Shown here: positions 38,675 through 51,338 of the stretch, one piece after another
Position numbering within the stretch: the stretch's first letter is position 1
How the letters are laid out: each line of letters begins with the position of its first letter
DNA from: Halictus rubicundus
Lineage: Eukaryota; Arthropoda; Insecta; Hymenoptera; Halictidae
Assembly (NCBI RefSeq): GCF_050948215.1
Contig: NC_135158.1
Location: 9,595,822-9,659,821 of the forward strand
Reading direction: 5' to 3'
Length of the DNA: 64,000 bases
Program-made: the position numbers and the translations under genes
The notes under the pieces: generated by a model
What the model saw: only the letters and a program-made list of their open reading frames with translations
Databases searched by the model: none
What the model was told of the DNA's origin: nothing

Positions 38675-38698
38675 CGAGAGAGAGAGAGAGAGAGAGAG
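38675..38698. repeat. (GA)n microsatellite
   Basis: About 12 GA units; a shorter imperfect GA run follows at 38906-38925. Confidence 0.95.
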
Positions 38699-39639
38699 CG
38701 AGAGGATGGGGAAAAGGGAGGATCGACCATGGAGAAAAGAGCACTCCGGCCAAAGGATCGAGGTGAAGGCGGAAGCGCGAGATGATCCTCGCGAAGCCTA
38801 CGATCGTGAGAAGAGACTCTGACGATCTTCGGTTCCGAGATCGGTCAGAGACCCACGGGAAGGTCGCTCGAGACAGATCTCGATAATAATTCTTCGTCCC
38901 TTTCAGAGAGAGAGAGACAGAGAGATCCTCCGGCTTGCTCTCGATCTTCACGTTGTATGGATCGGAGATCCTATGGCGCCATCGAGCTGCCCTAGAGATC
39001 TAGCGTCAAGAAAATTCTTTGGGTATTTGTTAGATGCGTGAGAATCCTTACGTGGATCCTAGCTTTTCTGTTTTAGTTTCATTAAAGAAACAAAAATAAT
39101 TCCCATCGGGCTCCTGTCACTTGCAGTTGATGCAGACAATGTTTATTTTTCGCAAAGTTCCGCACTTCAATCATCACACTATGGATCGACCACAAGAACA
39201 CAAAATTTAACCTTCCTCAACCCAATTTTCCATTTCCCTTCGTCCCTTCAACTTCAACCCCCGAAGATTCGCAAGAGCATCCAGGATCTAGTAATTTCAG
39301 ACATCGGAGCGCCCAGGTAATGTACGTTCTCCGCAGTCTTAAACTCATTTCGAAATTCTCTCGCCGGTGTTTTACGGATTAGAGGATGCAGCGAGCGCGC
39401 AAACATCCGGGACGTTGCTCGCATAAAGCTCGAGCCGGGAATTCTGGAAATTCCGCGGCGAAAAACTGGATCCGAAGGGGTGAAAGTCTGCGGCAAATAG
39501 TTCTGCCGGTTGACTGCCACTGGTCTGCAAGGTACCGCCCCCTTGTTTGAGAAACTAAGAGGCCAGGCATTCAGTTTCTCCTCGCTCGTGCACCGTCTCG
39601 CTTGCACCGTGCATGCCCGGCTTGTCCCTCGGTTCCTCT

Positions 39640-39785
39640 CTTTTCCAGTATCATCCTCTGTCTCTCCCCTGTTCCAGCAGGTTCTCCTCTCCTTCCCCCT
39701 ATTCCCCCTGGATCCATCTCCCTCTTTCTCTCTCTCCCTCTCTGTCTCTTTCTCTCTTTTTTGCTCCCCTCGTTCTTCCCCGCTG
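39640..39785. repeat. Pyrimidine-rich (CT/CCT)n stretch
   Basis: About 145 bp almost without purines on the plus strand, with CTCTCT, CCCCCT and CTTTCTCT runs. It keeps several frames open in both directions, including a spurious 198-codon frame on the minus strand. Confidence 0.85.
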
Positions 39786-41904
39786 GCCGTATGGAAGAAG
39801 AAGGTGTGCTGGTTCGCGAGGTGGCCGGTAGTTAGCACTCCATTACACATGGTTACCTATCATCAGAGCACGCCAGCCACACGATTTGCTCCCCGGGCCC
39901 CATGGATATTCATGGACCCTGGGTAACGTCTCCCGCGGACACCGTGGATCCACGAACGATCCGGAGGATCGATTATAATTGGCCCATTGGGACATCCGGT
40001 CTCTCGTCCATATTTTCTTCCCTCTTGTTTGCTTGTTTTCTCTTTTGATGGAATGTTTGCACCCCGTAGAGGGTGGTTTAGCGACCGGCGGAGTTAATAG
40101 CCGAATCCAACTGCGCGCAGTGGGCCGTTTCTATGAAGCGGTTGGAATTAATTCATAAATTCTAATAAATCTTTCCGTAAGGTAACACTTGATTGAGATA
40201 GACTGTGCAGGACGCCGGCTTATATCTGATCACATTTTTTAAATAAATAACAGTCTAGCTCAGACCTCGCGTAGCATTTTCTTGCGAATTATGAATGGAT
40301 TTTTATTGCACCCATTTTTCTCAATAGTTGTGCTCACAATATGCAAAGAGGAAGGTTAGAAGAATATTTTAGCATACGTTTCGTTACGTAGATTAAAAAC
40401 TGAAGAATGTATCAACACGCCCCTACTAAAATTGTACTGTAGAAATGAATTGTTGCTTATGTCATTTGGAGGTCCGATGACAGTCGAACACGACGAACAG
40501 GATGTCGAAACGAGATTACACGGCCCGCTAATGGCGGAGCCGCGGTTCAATTAAGATTTTATCTCTCCCGGTGGCGATCGAGAAAATGAGAAAACGAAGG
40601 GAAAGGAAGCGTGAATCGAAGAAAAATCAATTCAATAAGATTCGCCGAAGCGGGACTCGTCCGTCCGGAGTTAAAACGATCCGTTCGGACCGCGGCCGAT
40701 TCAGCTCGTTAACAGTTTACACGCGCGAGGCCTGCTCAACCACCTAAAACGCAATCGGACGGCAATATTACACGGAGATTAATAGATCGACATTACAAAG
40801 TAATTAGGTTGCAATTAAGGATCGTCCGCCCCAAGCCGAGAACACTAATTGCTCCGCGGTAATGATACGTTCGGTCCAATGAGCGTGGACGAAGGGACGC
40901 GCGCGCGCTCGCGCGGAATCCCGCGATCCTCTCGAATCGTGTGTCGACGGTACACGGTATAGTTTTTTTTTTTTAGTCGATTGTTCGACGAATGTTTAGC
41001 CAGAGCTAGAAGAACAGGACAAGCATAATCGCGGTGAAGAACGACCGACGACATCCGGCCCGGGGAACGCGATGCAACAAAATCGAAGGAAATCCGAAGC
41101 CATTACGCCGGGACAAGTATCGGCTGAGGTCGAGGGAATTGATCGATTAATCACTCCTGCGGATGTGTTATCGGGTCCGTGCGTGTACCTGAAATCATCC
41201 GACTCGCTTGATCCTTGTGCGCCGAGAAACTGCGAGCACGGATTGAAATCCTTTTTGCTCGATTTCAATTTGATTTGTTTACCCACTTAATGCCGGCGCC
41301 ATTTCTTCATGGAAATTAGCTGGATGTGGATCAACTGCTCTCTTGTTTCTCCACTTTTTGTCGCAGAGTGTTCAATTATACAAAATAACCGGAAAATGTT
41401 ACAGGAAAATCTGCGATACGTGAGCGAGCTATTAAAATTTGTTTGGAAGCTCGTGTTGGACAAAGGGGAAGTTAATACTGAGATCTGTTTTCAAATCAAA
41501 TCATACAGCAAAAAGTATACTGGAAAAATCCGCAGCCTACAACGGTTGTTCATCTCGCGAAAAGAGTTCGTTATAGCAAAATCGACAGCTACCATAATCG
41601 ATACACCTTCCAAAAATCGAGCAAGCTTCCCTGACCAATGACGTCCTAGACGAACAATGTTCTTGTCTTCATTGACCGCGTACGCTAAAACTCGCGGAGG
41701 AAATGGCGCCTGTTCGTACGATCGTATTAATTCAATTAAAGCGACGATACTAAACACAGCCGATGAGGGACTAGCGATTCTAGTGTACACACGCGTACAC
41801 GTAGCGCCGCGTAATAATCGTGTTGATGGAATTTTCAACGGCTCCCAGCGATCTGTATAAATATGTAGTGATCCTATGTAGACCGACGGATTGCGTGAAT
41901 ACCC

Positions 41905-41962
41905 TCATCATCGTCATCATCATTATCGTCATCATCATTATCATTATCATCATCATCATCCT
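41905..41962. repeat. (CAT/ATC)n trinucleotide repeat
   Basis: A run of CAT/ATC triplets with CGTCAT and TTATCAT interruptions. Followed at 41996-42006 by a poly-C run. Confidence 0.95.
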
Positions 41963-43049
41963 CCACGTTGGCGTGTTTGCTCTGCAACCTCGTCGCCCCC
42001 CCCCCCTCCTACTCCTCCTCTTGCGCGACTGCCTCGGACCACCCCCCTCCCCTTCGCTCCTCTGGTCGCGCAGATACACGCGAGCCGAAGAAAAAGTAAA
42101 TCTGTTCGAACGGAGCCCGTCATTACCGGGTTATTACCTAAGTATCGGTAGTTGGTGGAAACCAGGGCCCCGTCGACCCGACCGCGGAATCGGCGAAAAA
42201 TGGCCGGCAGCGAGCACGGCCGATTCCGAGTAACCTTGCGTCCAAGTTGTCCGGTGGTCTCCGCAAGAGTCGCATAAGCAAACTCAACGACTCTCAACAA
42301 AAATTTTGATTCGAATCTTTGCTTGGCAGTTTTCCGTTGTTTCTCGATCCTTTTATTTCTCAACATCGTCGAGATCAAAACGTCTTCGGACGGTTTCTAA
42401 GCTGGGTCAAAATGGACTCGACTTCCACCGGCACAATTTAACTCTCGCGTGTGGAATATTTTGAGGTTCTAACCCTCACAGGCCAGAAACAGTATGGCCA
42501 TTCTTAATTCCCATCGATTCGCGTCCCGATAACTGCATACACCTCGATACTAGCACGCATTGTTCATCCCCCGAAACTTTCAGTCCTCGTAGATCAGATG
42601 GTGATCAAACCTCATGGTCCACAAAGCAAAAATTCTCGAAACCAGCATCAGGCCTCTCCAGTATCGCTACTTCCAGCTAAGTTTTGCAACGATCGAGGTC
42701 CTACCGCGGTTTCCACGATCGCGGCTACGTTGCTCGCAGAAGGCAGCAGAGTTTCGATAGGGTTCGTGCCTTGGCGCGTATTCAATCGTTCGGTACGAGA
42801 GCGAGCGCGGAGGAGCCCGAGTCTCGAAATCCCGATAAATCATAACCCAATTTCAGAACGATATCAATCGGAGCGTCCGTCCCTCTCGCCCCTCTATCGC
42901 GCCCTCCGCGCGCCCCAACCCTTCCCCGTTTTCTCCTCTCATTCTCGTGGACCGGGGCACGATTTATAAAGCAAACACCGTGCTGCACCCTGCAATCAAC
43001 CCACACAACGCACCTTCTCGGTTTACCGGAGCTGCTCTCCGCTCTTCCG

Positions 43050-43094
43050 GAGAGACAGAGAGAGAGAGGGAGAGAGAGAGAGAGAGAGAGAGAG
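43050..43094. repeat. (GA)n microsatellite
   Basis: GA repeat with one GGG interruption near 43068-43070. Confidence 0.95.
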
Positions 43095-43489
43095 CGCCCT
43101 CCCATCAGCCGGCTTTCTCGGGCAATGTGTATCGGATCGGCCGATCGCCGCTCGCAACGCCGCCCGAATCGCTATAGCTCCGAGCGCGTTTACACCGTAC
43201 TTAGGCCGGGGCCCTGGCAACAGGAATAAATTAATAGTTTCAGTGAATAACAGCTGGCGCGAAGTTTCGACGATTGCCACGGACGCGTTACGCCGCGGAG
43301 GAGAGCAGAGGGAACCTCCTCTCGTCTCCTCTCCTCGGTGTTCTCGCTCGTTCCGACCTGAATCGCGCCTGTGCGATGCGTTCTCGCGGAACACGATACA
43401 CGGAACGGGATATGCCGTTCATTAGCTTTAATGCTACGTGTCGACGAGCCTGCGCTTCTCTATTCCCCGGGTTATCCTGGTCGGAGCGA

Positions 43490-44400
43490 GCTGACGGGCG
43501 ATTGGAAGCTGGCTGGAGCGAGCTGGAGCGAGCTGGAGCAAGCCGGAGCCTGCTGAAGCTGGAAAACCTAGAGCGCGGTTGCTTTCGGTTGTCCAGATCA
43601 CCGAGGAAGACCCGTAAAGTGCATTGGGAATGTCAGGTGAGGGTCGAGTCGAAACGGATTGAAGCGAGCGGAAGCTGGCTGGAGCCTGCTGGAGCTGAAG
43701 AACCTGGAGTGCGTTTGCTTTCGATTGTCTAGGATCGAGGAAGATCGTTGTTCAGAAGGAATTGGGGAAGATTGGAGTTTATTGCAAAGGATTGGGACTG
43801 TCAGGTGAGGATCGAGATGACATGGATGGAAGAGAGCCGGAGCTGGTTAGGACATACTGGAGCTCAGTGGTTCAATTTGGAGCAAACTAGAGCAGATTGG
43901 GACATAACGGAGCTGATTGATTCGAGATAGAGCTAGCTAGTCAAGGATGGAGCCAAGTAGAAGAGTTACTGATGCTAGTTGGTACAGCATAGAGCAACCT
44001 AGCAGCAGACTTGGGCATACCAAAGCTATCTGATCCAAGATGAAGCAAACTGGAGCATATTAGGACATATTTGAAGTTAATAGATTCGAGATAGAGCCAA
44101 CTGAAGCGTAATACGACTCATCGAAGCTGGCTGACCTAAAATAGAGCAAACTAGAGAAGATTCACGAAGAAGCAAACTAGAGCAGGGCCTATGGAAGCTG
44201 GCTGATCCAAGATGTATCAGAGAAGAGCAAATTAGGCCACGTCGAAGCCTTCTGATCCCAAACGCAGCTAATCACACTGGTCTGGACCAGCTTAAAGCTT
44301 TATAGAATCAGCTAAGACGGGTCAAACTGGAACGAAGCTAATTAGAACGTGCTAGGGCAGATCAAAAGGGACTAAAGCTGATTCTGGAGGATTATACCGA
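43490..44400. repeat. AGCT-rich block built on a 10-bp GGAGCNAGCT unit
   Basis: At 43503-43562 the decamer pattern GGAGC-GAGCT repeats about six times at exact 10-bp steps. To the right the same words continue in degenerate form for about 900 bp (GGAGCTGATT, GGAGCCAAG, GAGCAAACTAGAGC). A longer unit of about 135-165 bp is superimposed: GCTTTCGGTTGTC at about 43580 and GCTTTCGATTGTC at about 43718, then TGTCAGGTGAGG twice. Frames across it are open only in short pieces, so I do not call it coding. Confidence 0.75.
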
Positions 44401-44800
44401 CCTGAAGCAGTTTGACGAAGATCAAGCTACCCTAGCACAACCTCGAATCCACTGGTCCTCTACTCAAACTTACCTTATGACTATCCACCAGTATAAAAAC
44501 GCCTACCATCACCATCGATACCACTATAACAGTACTCTTAAATGTGGACTCACTTAGACCTACAAAAGGAGATTTTAAATTTTCGTTATAGACACAGACA
44601 GAAAAGTTAGAACCTTCAGTTCTTTCTTTGCAACCTCGACCAACAGTGATTTTTAATTAATTCGTTTATACATTACCTATTAAACTAATCCCTCTAACAT
44701 CTCAAAAACACTGGAGTTGTTGGTCCAATTTTAAAAATGTTTTCAGTTTTTAAAGGGTGCCCAACTATTAGAAAAGAAATCACTAAGAATTTGAACAGAC

Positions 44801-44860
44801 TGTTATTTTTGTCAATCAGTGTGAAACAGTCGCTTTCAGTGCTCCGCGAACCGGGTGTTA
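44801..44860 (-). repeat. Dispersed repeat family X, 60-bp fragment
   Basis: On the minus strand it begins TAACACCCGGTTCG and contains CGGAGCACTGAAAGCGACT, identical over 19 bases to the copy at 52568, then AAAAATAAC. The second half of the family is missing here. Confidence 0.6.
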
Positions 44861-45622
44861 ATCAGATCATATAATTTCTCTGCCGGTGCTCCTCGAAGAG
44901 CGCCGCTCTTTTAAGTACGTTCTCGGTTACCCAAATGGGCTCCCATTAGAACAAACCGGCATTCAAATCGGCCGGGCGGCTCGTATTTCGTTCGACCGGC
45001 GAACTTGCGAGATAATAACGGGGTATTAACGAGAGAACCTAGAAACTCTTCCGCGAATCCAGACCGACGAAACGTAAAAACTCGTCTTCAGGAAGGATCG
45101 TTCGGAGTCCCCGGACCGATACTTTCGGCTACTTTGTGGTTCCTCCTACCTGGACGTCGCGAATAGAACGGGCTATTCATTAATGGGTAGCCATTACCTA
45201 GCCGCAGATCGATCCTGAACGCGGCGGCTCGTCCCGTGTCCCGATTTTTCGGGGACCTTGACATTTCCGAGCGATTTCTCGCTGCTTCCGACAGTCACGA
45301 ACTATACTAAACACTCGAGTTTAACGGGCGACGTCGGATCACACTTTCGGGAGGTCTTCGCGTCTCCTAAAATGATTGCTGCTTCGGTGAATCATTTCGA
45401 ACCATTCGATCGGTTTGGATCTTCGTGCTGATCTACAGTCAGCGAGAGAAGGCGGCCACATGTTGGAAGAAGCCAAGGAGTTTACATACTTTGTGAACCC
45501 TAAATACATTGTTTGATAAAGGTAGATTGCCCCTGAAGAAGGGCCGTTTCTTTGTATTTGTTCATCTGAGTGGCTTAAAAAGATTTTCTCGTAGCCAGTC
45601 AAGGCAAATTAAAATTCATAAC

Positions 45623-45664
45623 TAGGCTGTGGATTCTTCTGCAAAATAAAAATTGTCTGCACTA
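45623..45664 (+). repeat. Dispersed ~40-bp motif, copy 3
   Basis: TAGGCTGTGGATTCTTCTGC followed by AAAATAAAAATTGTCTGCA, close to the 11168 copy in both halves. Confidence 0.5.
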
Positions 45665-46734
45665 ATTATAAGACGCAGGAGCTACATAGAAATTCACTTT
45701 GTGTTTATAATTTGATCGAGTTGAGAACAATATAGCAGTCTGATGAAATTCTTCAATCGTTTTTACCGCATTGCATTCGACGTACTCGTTTTTGTCGCAA
45801 ACACACAAACTCCGCAGGCTACTCACAATTATCATAATTGTAATAAAAAGTTTCATTATCGACATTAATGTATTCCCGGCAATTAATTCCTGGTAATTAG
45901 TAATATCGATTGCAGTTCATTTGCATCTCTCCATGCAAGATAATTTGTATTAACAGTTTCTCCGGGAGAAGAACAAAGTGTTTGAAGGTTCGTTGACACT
46001 TAATTAAAGTAGCCTTCCGTTAAATACGAGCAGAGACGGGAGTCCGATGATGTCGGGAAGCACGATATCGGCAGCAGAAGGCGAACGTCCACGGAAAGTA
46101 TGCGAAAACGCGAAAAGGCGGGCTGGGAGGTTCGATGAGGACCGATAGCGCGCACGTTCATACAATCATCGGGTAAAAGACACGGCCAGGAGGCGTTCGA
46201 TCAGCATCCATGATCAAACCGATCCTAACATCCACTTTGTAGCCAGGCAAGCTTGCAATTCCGATCGGTATCGCTGCAGCTGCACGGCCGAAAGTCAAAA
46301 TCGAGACGGCGGCGCCTGGAATCAATAACCATTAACGGTCTCCCCGGGATGGAGAAGGATGTAAATAATTAATTAACGTGCCCTAGCGGTTTGATTAATG
46401 ATTCTCGAATTATATGGTGCACGGGAGTCGCCGCGACGCTGCTGGTCCCGGCCGTTCGTCCGCCGTTGTGCCACGCCGATTCCCGGCTGGCAATTCATTT
46501 TCGCGAACGAGACATCGGCCAGTAAGTTAAACACCTGTTTCGGACCTGTTTTTCGAAGCGTTCTGCGGGCCCCGGTTAAGTAGCCGCGCAACCACTCGAC
46601 ACTATTGATCGCGATCTAACGGGAACCCGTCGATCCGCGCTCGATAACCGTTTGGAACATGAGCCTGGCCAAAGGCGCATGTCAGCAACACCGTGGGACT
46701 ACGATATTGCTACTTGTGTAGATTGCGGATAATG

Positions 46735-47002
46735 ATCGGTTCGATAAAAATGAAACGGCCGATAAGACTGAGGATGATCGATGAGAATGGGATATCGGGA
46801 TCAAGATGAACAACGGGGTAAAGACCCAGAATCAGGAGGGGAGGGGAGGAACGAAGATGTAACGACGAGAAAGAGAATCGGATGAAGACCAGAATGACGA
46901 TCGAAATGAGGATCGGGTTGATGATCGAGTTCAGGATTATGAGCGAGACGTGGACGAAGCGAACAATGATCCTAAGCATCAAGATCAGAACGAGGATCGG
47001 TA
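46735..47002. repeat. GAT-rich low-complexity block
   Basis: GATCG, GATGA and GAGGAT words repeat irregularly over about 270 bp. The minus strand therefore yields a 99-codon frame rich in Ile, Leu and Val that imitates membrane segments, an effect of the repeat. Confidence 0.6.
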
Positions 47003-48075
47003 TAAACATTTCCAGACGTTAATTAACCCGTTACCTTTGTTGATCAACGTGTGCACAGAGATTTCGTAACAGGCAACTTTTGTAACATGCTCCATCCCAT
47101 CGCTACGCGCTAATTCGTCGAAACTTCATGCCAGCTGTCCCGGCCGCGTTCAACTATTAATTTGTCAGCGGAGCAACTGCTAATTTGCGAGGTAGCTCCG
47201 GATTCGAAGTGCCCGGCTAGGGGGACTGATTATTGTTTCGAGGATACTTTCGCGCGGCCGTACGTGACTCAAATTCGATCACACCAGCGGACACGTGCAC
47301 GATCCGGCATAATATCGGCTTCTAAATGTTGCTCGATTGAATCCTCGTCTACCGAGCGGTGTTTTGACGCCGGAGAAAATTAACACCCTGACGGTCGGAA
47401 ATTGGCGGCCGCGAGTTCCGAGAGCCTCGAAGGGGACGAACGTTAATGCAAATTCTGGTTTAACCGCTTCGCGATAGATTATTGTTAGTCGCGGACACGA
47501 AGATGTCGAAGGCTGCCGAGAGCTTAGATCCTCCGCGACGTGTCCCGTATTTTATCAAGGTAAACATTCATTCAATTATGCTAACCGCTTTGTTCTTCAA
47601 AATAAAAATTGCTAGATACAGGAGCTTCGTGGACGATCGTATCCTCTTCTCTCGATCATTTTAATCGGTTGGAACTAATGCAGAAGTATTTGTAAATTCT
47701 CTAAATGATTTTATTCTTTTTTCATTGTAAATGCATAAGAATTCATTAAACATAGACTTTGGTTGTTGACGTTTGATTATTAGAGTAACTGTAGGTATTT
47801 AACGAATATAGATTTTCTTCTCCTTGTAGGAAATGATTATCTTCGTTCTGATCGGCGTGGCTATCGAAGAAATTCTAGTGCAAGGAGTGAAATGAGAGCG
47901 CAAGTTTATAAACAGTTCGGGAAAGCAGAATCCATGAGATAACGCTGTGAAACAGATTTATGAACTGTTCTAGAAAGTAGAATCAAGTATGTTCTTCTCC
48001 AAAGTGGATACAGATGTAGAAGTCAGACCAGAAAATATAATTCATACATACGTCGAGTGCATACAAATTTATAAC

Positions 48076-48103
48076 TAGACTGCGAATTCGTATAAAAATT
48101 CGA
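48076..48103 (+). repeat. Dispersed ~40-bp motif, copy 4 (short)
   Basis: TAGACTGCGAATTCGTATAA then AAATTCG; the left half fits the family, the right half is diverged. Confidence 0.35.
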
Positions 48104-50470
48104 TCTTTGTTGTCCGAGTAATTGGACCTGACTAATATTTCTTAATTGTATAAATAATCACTGTTTACGGTTCACGGGTATGTATTCCACTTTCGCCGGA
48201 ATACAATTTTATTGGACGACGGATGAAAATTCATGGGATTTCGTTACGAAGCGTACACAGAAAGTGAAATAACTATTTCCCAGCAGGAGAAAGTGAAAAA
48301 TCGCGCGCGGCTCGCCTCGGGATCGAAGAATGTAGAATTTATACGGCGAATTAATATAATACTATCGGGACAGAGGAGCTCCTATTTGATAAATGAAAAG
48401 ATAAATGCCGGGTCGTCGGCTGAACAGTCGAATACGGAACCGCGTCAATGTAGAACTGGCCGTGTACCACAATTTACCCATGATAATGATAAGTGAGAAT
48501 TCGTTTCTTTTCGCGTCTCTTCATTCTCACGTGGCGGAGATAACGGTACGTTAATAAGACTGCAAATTGTAAATGATTACGTTGCATTCGTAAAAGTCCC
48601 GGGTAATACGAGCTCAACGATGCATAAAGCGACGAGGCTGGCATACTTAATTCGCGGCTGCATACCTAGAATAGCCTTCTCGAACTGAAGAATATATTAA
48701 GCTTCACGCAGCTCTTTTCAGGGAGCAAATCATTTTTGCAATGTCCTCCGCAACGCCAATAAATATTTCACTTTTTTTTTTAACGACCCGAGAGATCGAA
48801 GCGTCAATTAAAACTTATGACGTTGGGCTTTATTCTCTTAGTTGCAACAAATTCTACATTTATTTTATTCGATACCATGAATTTTAATATTATTTTCTTA
48901 ATTTAAGTTTTACAGTTGCTTTGTTCGGTTCTGTTGCTGTGAGATTTAATATGTTTTTTAAGGAATGGTAGATCGAAGTATGAATTAGAAATTGTGACGT
49001 TCATTTCACGCTACACGTTTGATTTATTCGACACCGTTGCTACAGAATTTAATATGTCATTTTTAAGCGCGTCTTCTAAAGCTAAAAATTGGCATTCTCG
49101 TGTGGAGACGCAGCATAATGCTCTCTGATTCTGTTGCCGGTCTTTATCCGACTCTAATAGACCCTAAAAACGAGGCGTATAATTTCAAAAAATTTCCAAG
49201 AAACACCTAATTAATCCCTGGCCATTCCCGTGGGTTATTATACCAATCAACGTTCAAATATTAACATCTCACACCAGGTAAGGCATCTAATGGCCAGTCG
49301 AATCTCCGGCACTTCCTCAGCTGATATCTAATTAACTTTCCAAGGATTTCTCAACTCTGTGACTTCATTCGTTGCTCTTCGGATGTTCGTTTCGTTTACA
49401 ACCAATAAAATCGTTCAACCAAGAAAATGAATATGTGAAACAAATGTTTATAGTCGGCGTGTTTGTAATTTTAGAATTAACGAGACTGAATAGAAATGAG
49501 GCGTGATTCTATTTTAAGAACATTTTAATAGAATTCTGTAACTTCCGCGCATTTTTCCGTGGTCTACGGGTCGTTAACTCCTCAAGGTACGTTTACAAAT
49601 GCATCAACGCCCTAAATTACCACAAGATTAATTCCACACAATATCTCATCGCTCGTTAACGCGACTTTTCCGCGGCACACGTTTCGAAACAAAACGATGG
49701 ACGAGCTTTAACGAACGTGGACGCGTTTAGGATGAATTAAAAGAGCCTGATAGCAAGTGGGAGGGGCAGACAAGAATTTAGAGACCGCCGGGGGGGGGGA
49801 GTGAGAGGCTAAACGAAAGGGCGTCGATCGCCAGTCCCGACAGATTCCTTAACTGTTCCCGTTAATTACGGTTAATTACGCCGGAAATCACCGGTTGCTT
49901 ACCTAAACGTCGCTAACGCTCCTCTTTCAGCGTGGCCCGTTTGAAAAACTGCTAAATTACAGGGCGTCCGGAGCACCGGGTGATAAATCAAACGATCGAC
50001 GAGAAGATCGAACTGCCCATTCGACGAGCGATCCGACAGAATAGTCTTTGATTTATCTCCCGAGCTGAAATGGTCTGTCACCTCGAGCGAAATCGCGGAA
50101 CTGCTCGACGAAACTGTGAAAAATTGCTATATTACATGCTCAATTCCGTTTGCTCCAACCTTTAAGAACGGCAAAACACTGACTCACCGAAACCTTTTTC
50201 GATACACCGTGTAAACGTCTCGAAACGATTCGGAGAAACAGGAATTAGAAACGTTTTTTCTATTCTGAAAAGTACTCGATATCTCTGCTGTTATTTCTAC
50301 CGAATGTTTCGAAGGACACCTTTTAAACTTCTAAATACAATTTTTAATTATTTCTTTGAACAGACAGGATGCGCCAGTGGTACAACGGAAAAGGGTGCGA
50401 TTCTACATAAATGAAGTAGGTCGAAATGGGTATGCATGAAACCGCGGTGGAGATATCGTTAAAGAATTAA

Positions 50471-50711
50471 CCCTTAGCACTCGAATGGCGACTGTAAGGC
50501 GCCACTAGAAGTTGCAGTATCATTATTCAAAATATTTTTTACATTATTAAATTTGTTTTGTATTTAATAAATTACTAAACTTTTCATTACTGTACGAGTA
50601 AATTGCACCATTTTCGTATGTATAGCATGAAAAATGATATATAGAAGGGAAATATTCTAGGTCGGAAGAAATGTTTCGCTTTAGAGTTAAAACGGCTTCG
50701 AGTGCAAGGGG
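50471..50711. mobile_element. piggyBac-like miniature element, copy 3 (241 bp, TTAA flanks)
   Basis: TTAA lies at 50467-50470 and 50712-50715. The left end is CCCTTAGCACTCGAATGG and the right end CTTCGAGTGCAAGGGG. It is the closest relative of the 11459 copy, with few differences over 240 bp, so these two moved more recently than the 5084 copy. All three full copies lie in the same orientation. Confidence 0.82.
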
Positions 50712-51287
50712 TTAAAACAGAAAAAACGTTAAGAGAATTTAGGAAGAGTATTTGGAGGGAATAAGGGGAGAACGAACGTTTTATTTGGCTCCTGTCTGTC
50801 GCAATGAATGCAGAATATGTTTGTTCTTGCATTTTCTACGGTTTGAGAGTCCAGGTGCCAGGTAAGGTCGGAGCCACGACGCGTACGCGCCGAAAGCAGA
50901 AGACACCGGGCCGATCACGGGCCAATCAGCGACGAATGGGCCCATTACCGTTTCCCGGGGCATTGTGTGCACCTCGGCTAAATCACGGTTACTCTATTTA
51001 ATAGAGCCGTGCGCTGTGGGGTCCCGCGCCACACCTGGTTCTCCTCTCCGCCAGGTTCTCGGAAGTTGTATACGGTGTACACATATCCGAGCAAGAGAAT
51101 GACTTGCAATCGGCCTCGGGCACCGAGTAGCCGGTGGAGATGCCATTGATAGCGCCGCGCTGGAGGCTTGCTAGCATTCATCACCATAGACCTATCTGTC
51201 CGGGTATCGCGATTCCCTTCGTTATTGCGGCCTGGCCACGATGTTACATCTTCATGGCCACGCGGACCGGCGAAAGGGAACCAGGAA

Positions 51288-51338
51288 CGAACGAGAGACA
51301 GAGAGAGGGAGAGAGAGAAAGAGAGAGAGAATGAGAGA
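51288..51338. repeat. Imperfect (GA)n microsatellite
   Basis: GA-rich run with GGG, AAA and AATG interruptions. Confidence 0.9.

Larger units (their letters stand above)
27731..43489. other. Intergenic DNA without a supported gene
   Basis: Apart from the repeats listed separately, this is mixed AT-rich and CpG-rich unique sequence. The largest frames (30582-31160, 39254-39850, 32116-32661, 31974-32462) all overlap (GA)n, (CT)n or purine-rich tracts and show no domain. I see no tRNA or rRNA. It may hold regulatory DNA of the EMX gene or unrecognised small exons of distant genes. Confidence 0.55.

Noticed and set aside
46710..47009. Minus-strand 99-codon frame that looks like a multi-pass membrane protein
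   Set aside because: The Ile/Leu/Val richness comes from the GAT-rich repeat read in reverse.
50370..50410. tRNA-like words (CGCCAGTGG, then GGTGCGATTC)
   Set aside because: No cloverleaf arms, anticodon loop or acceptor pairing could be assembled.
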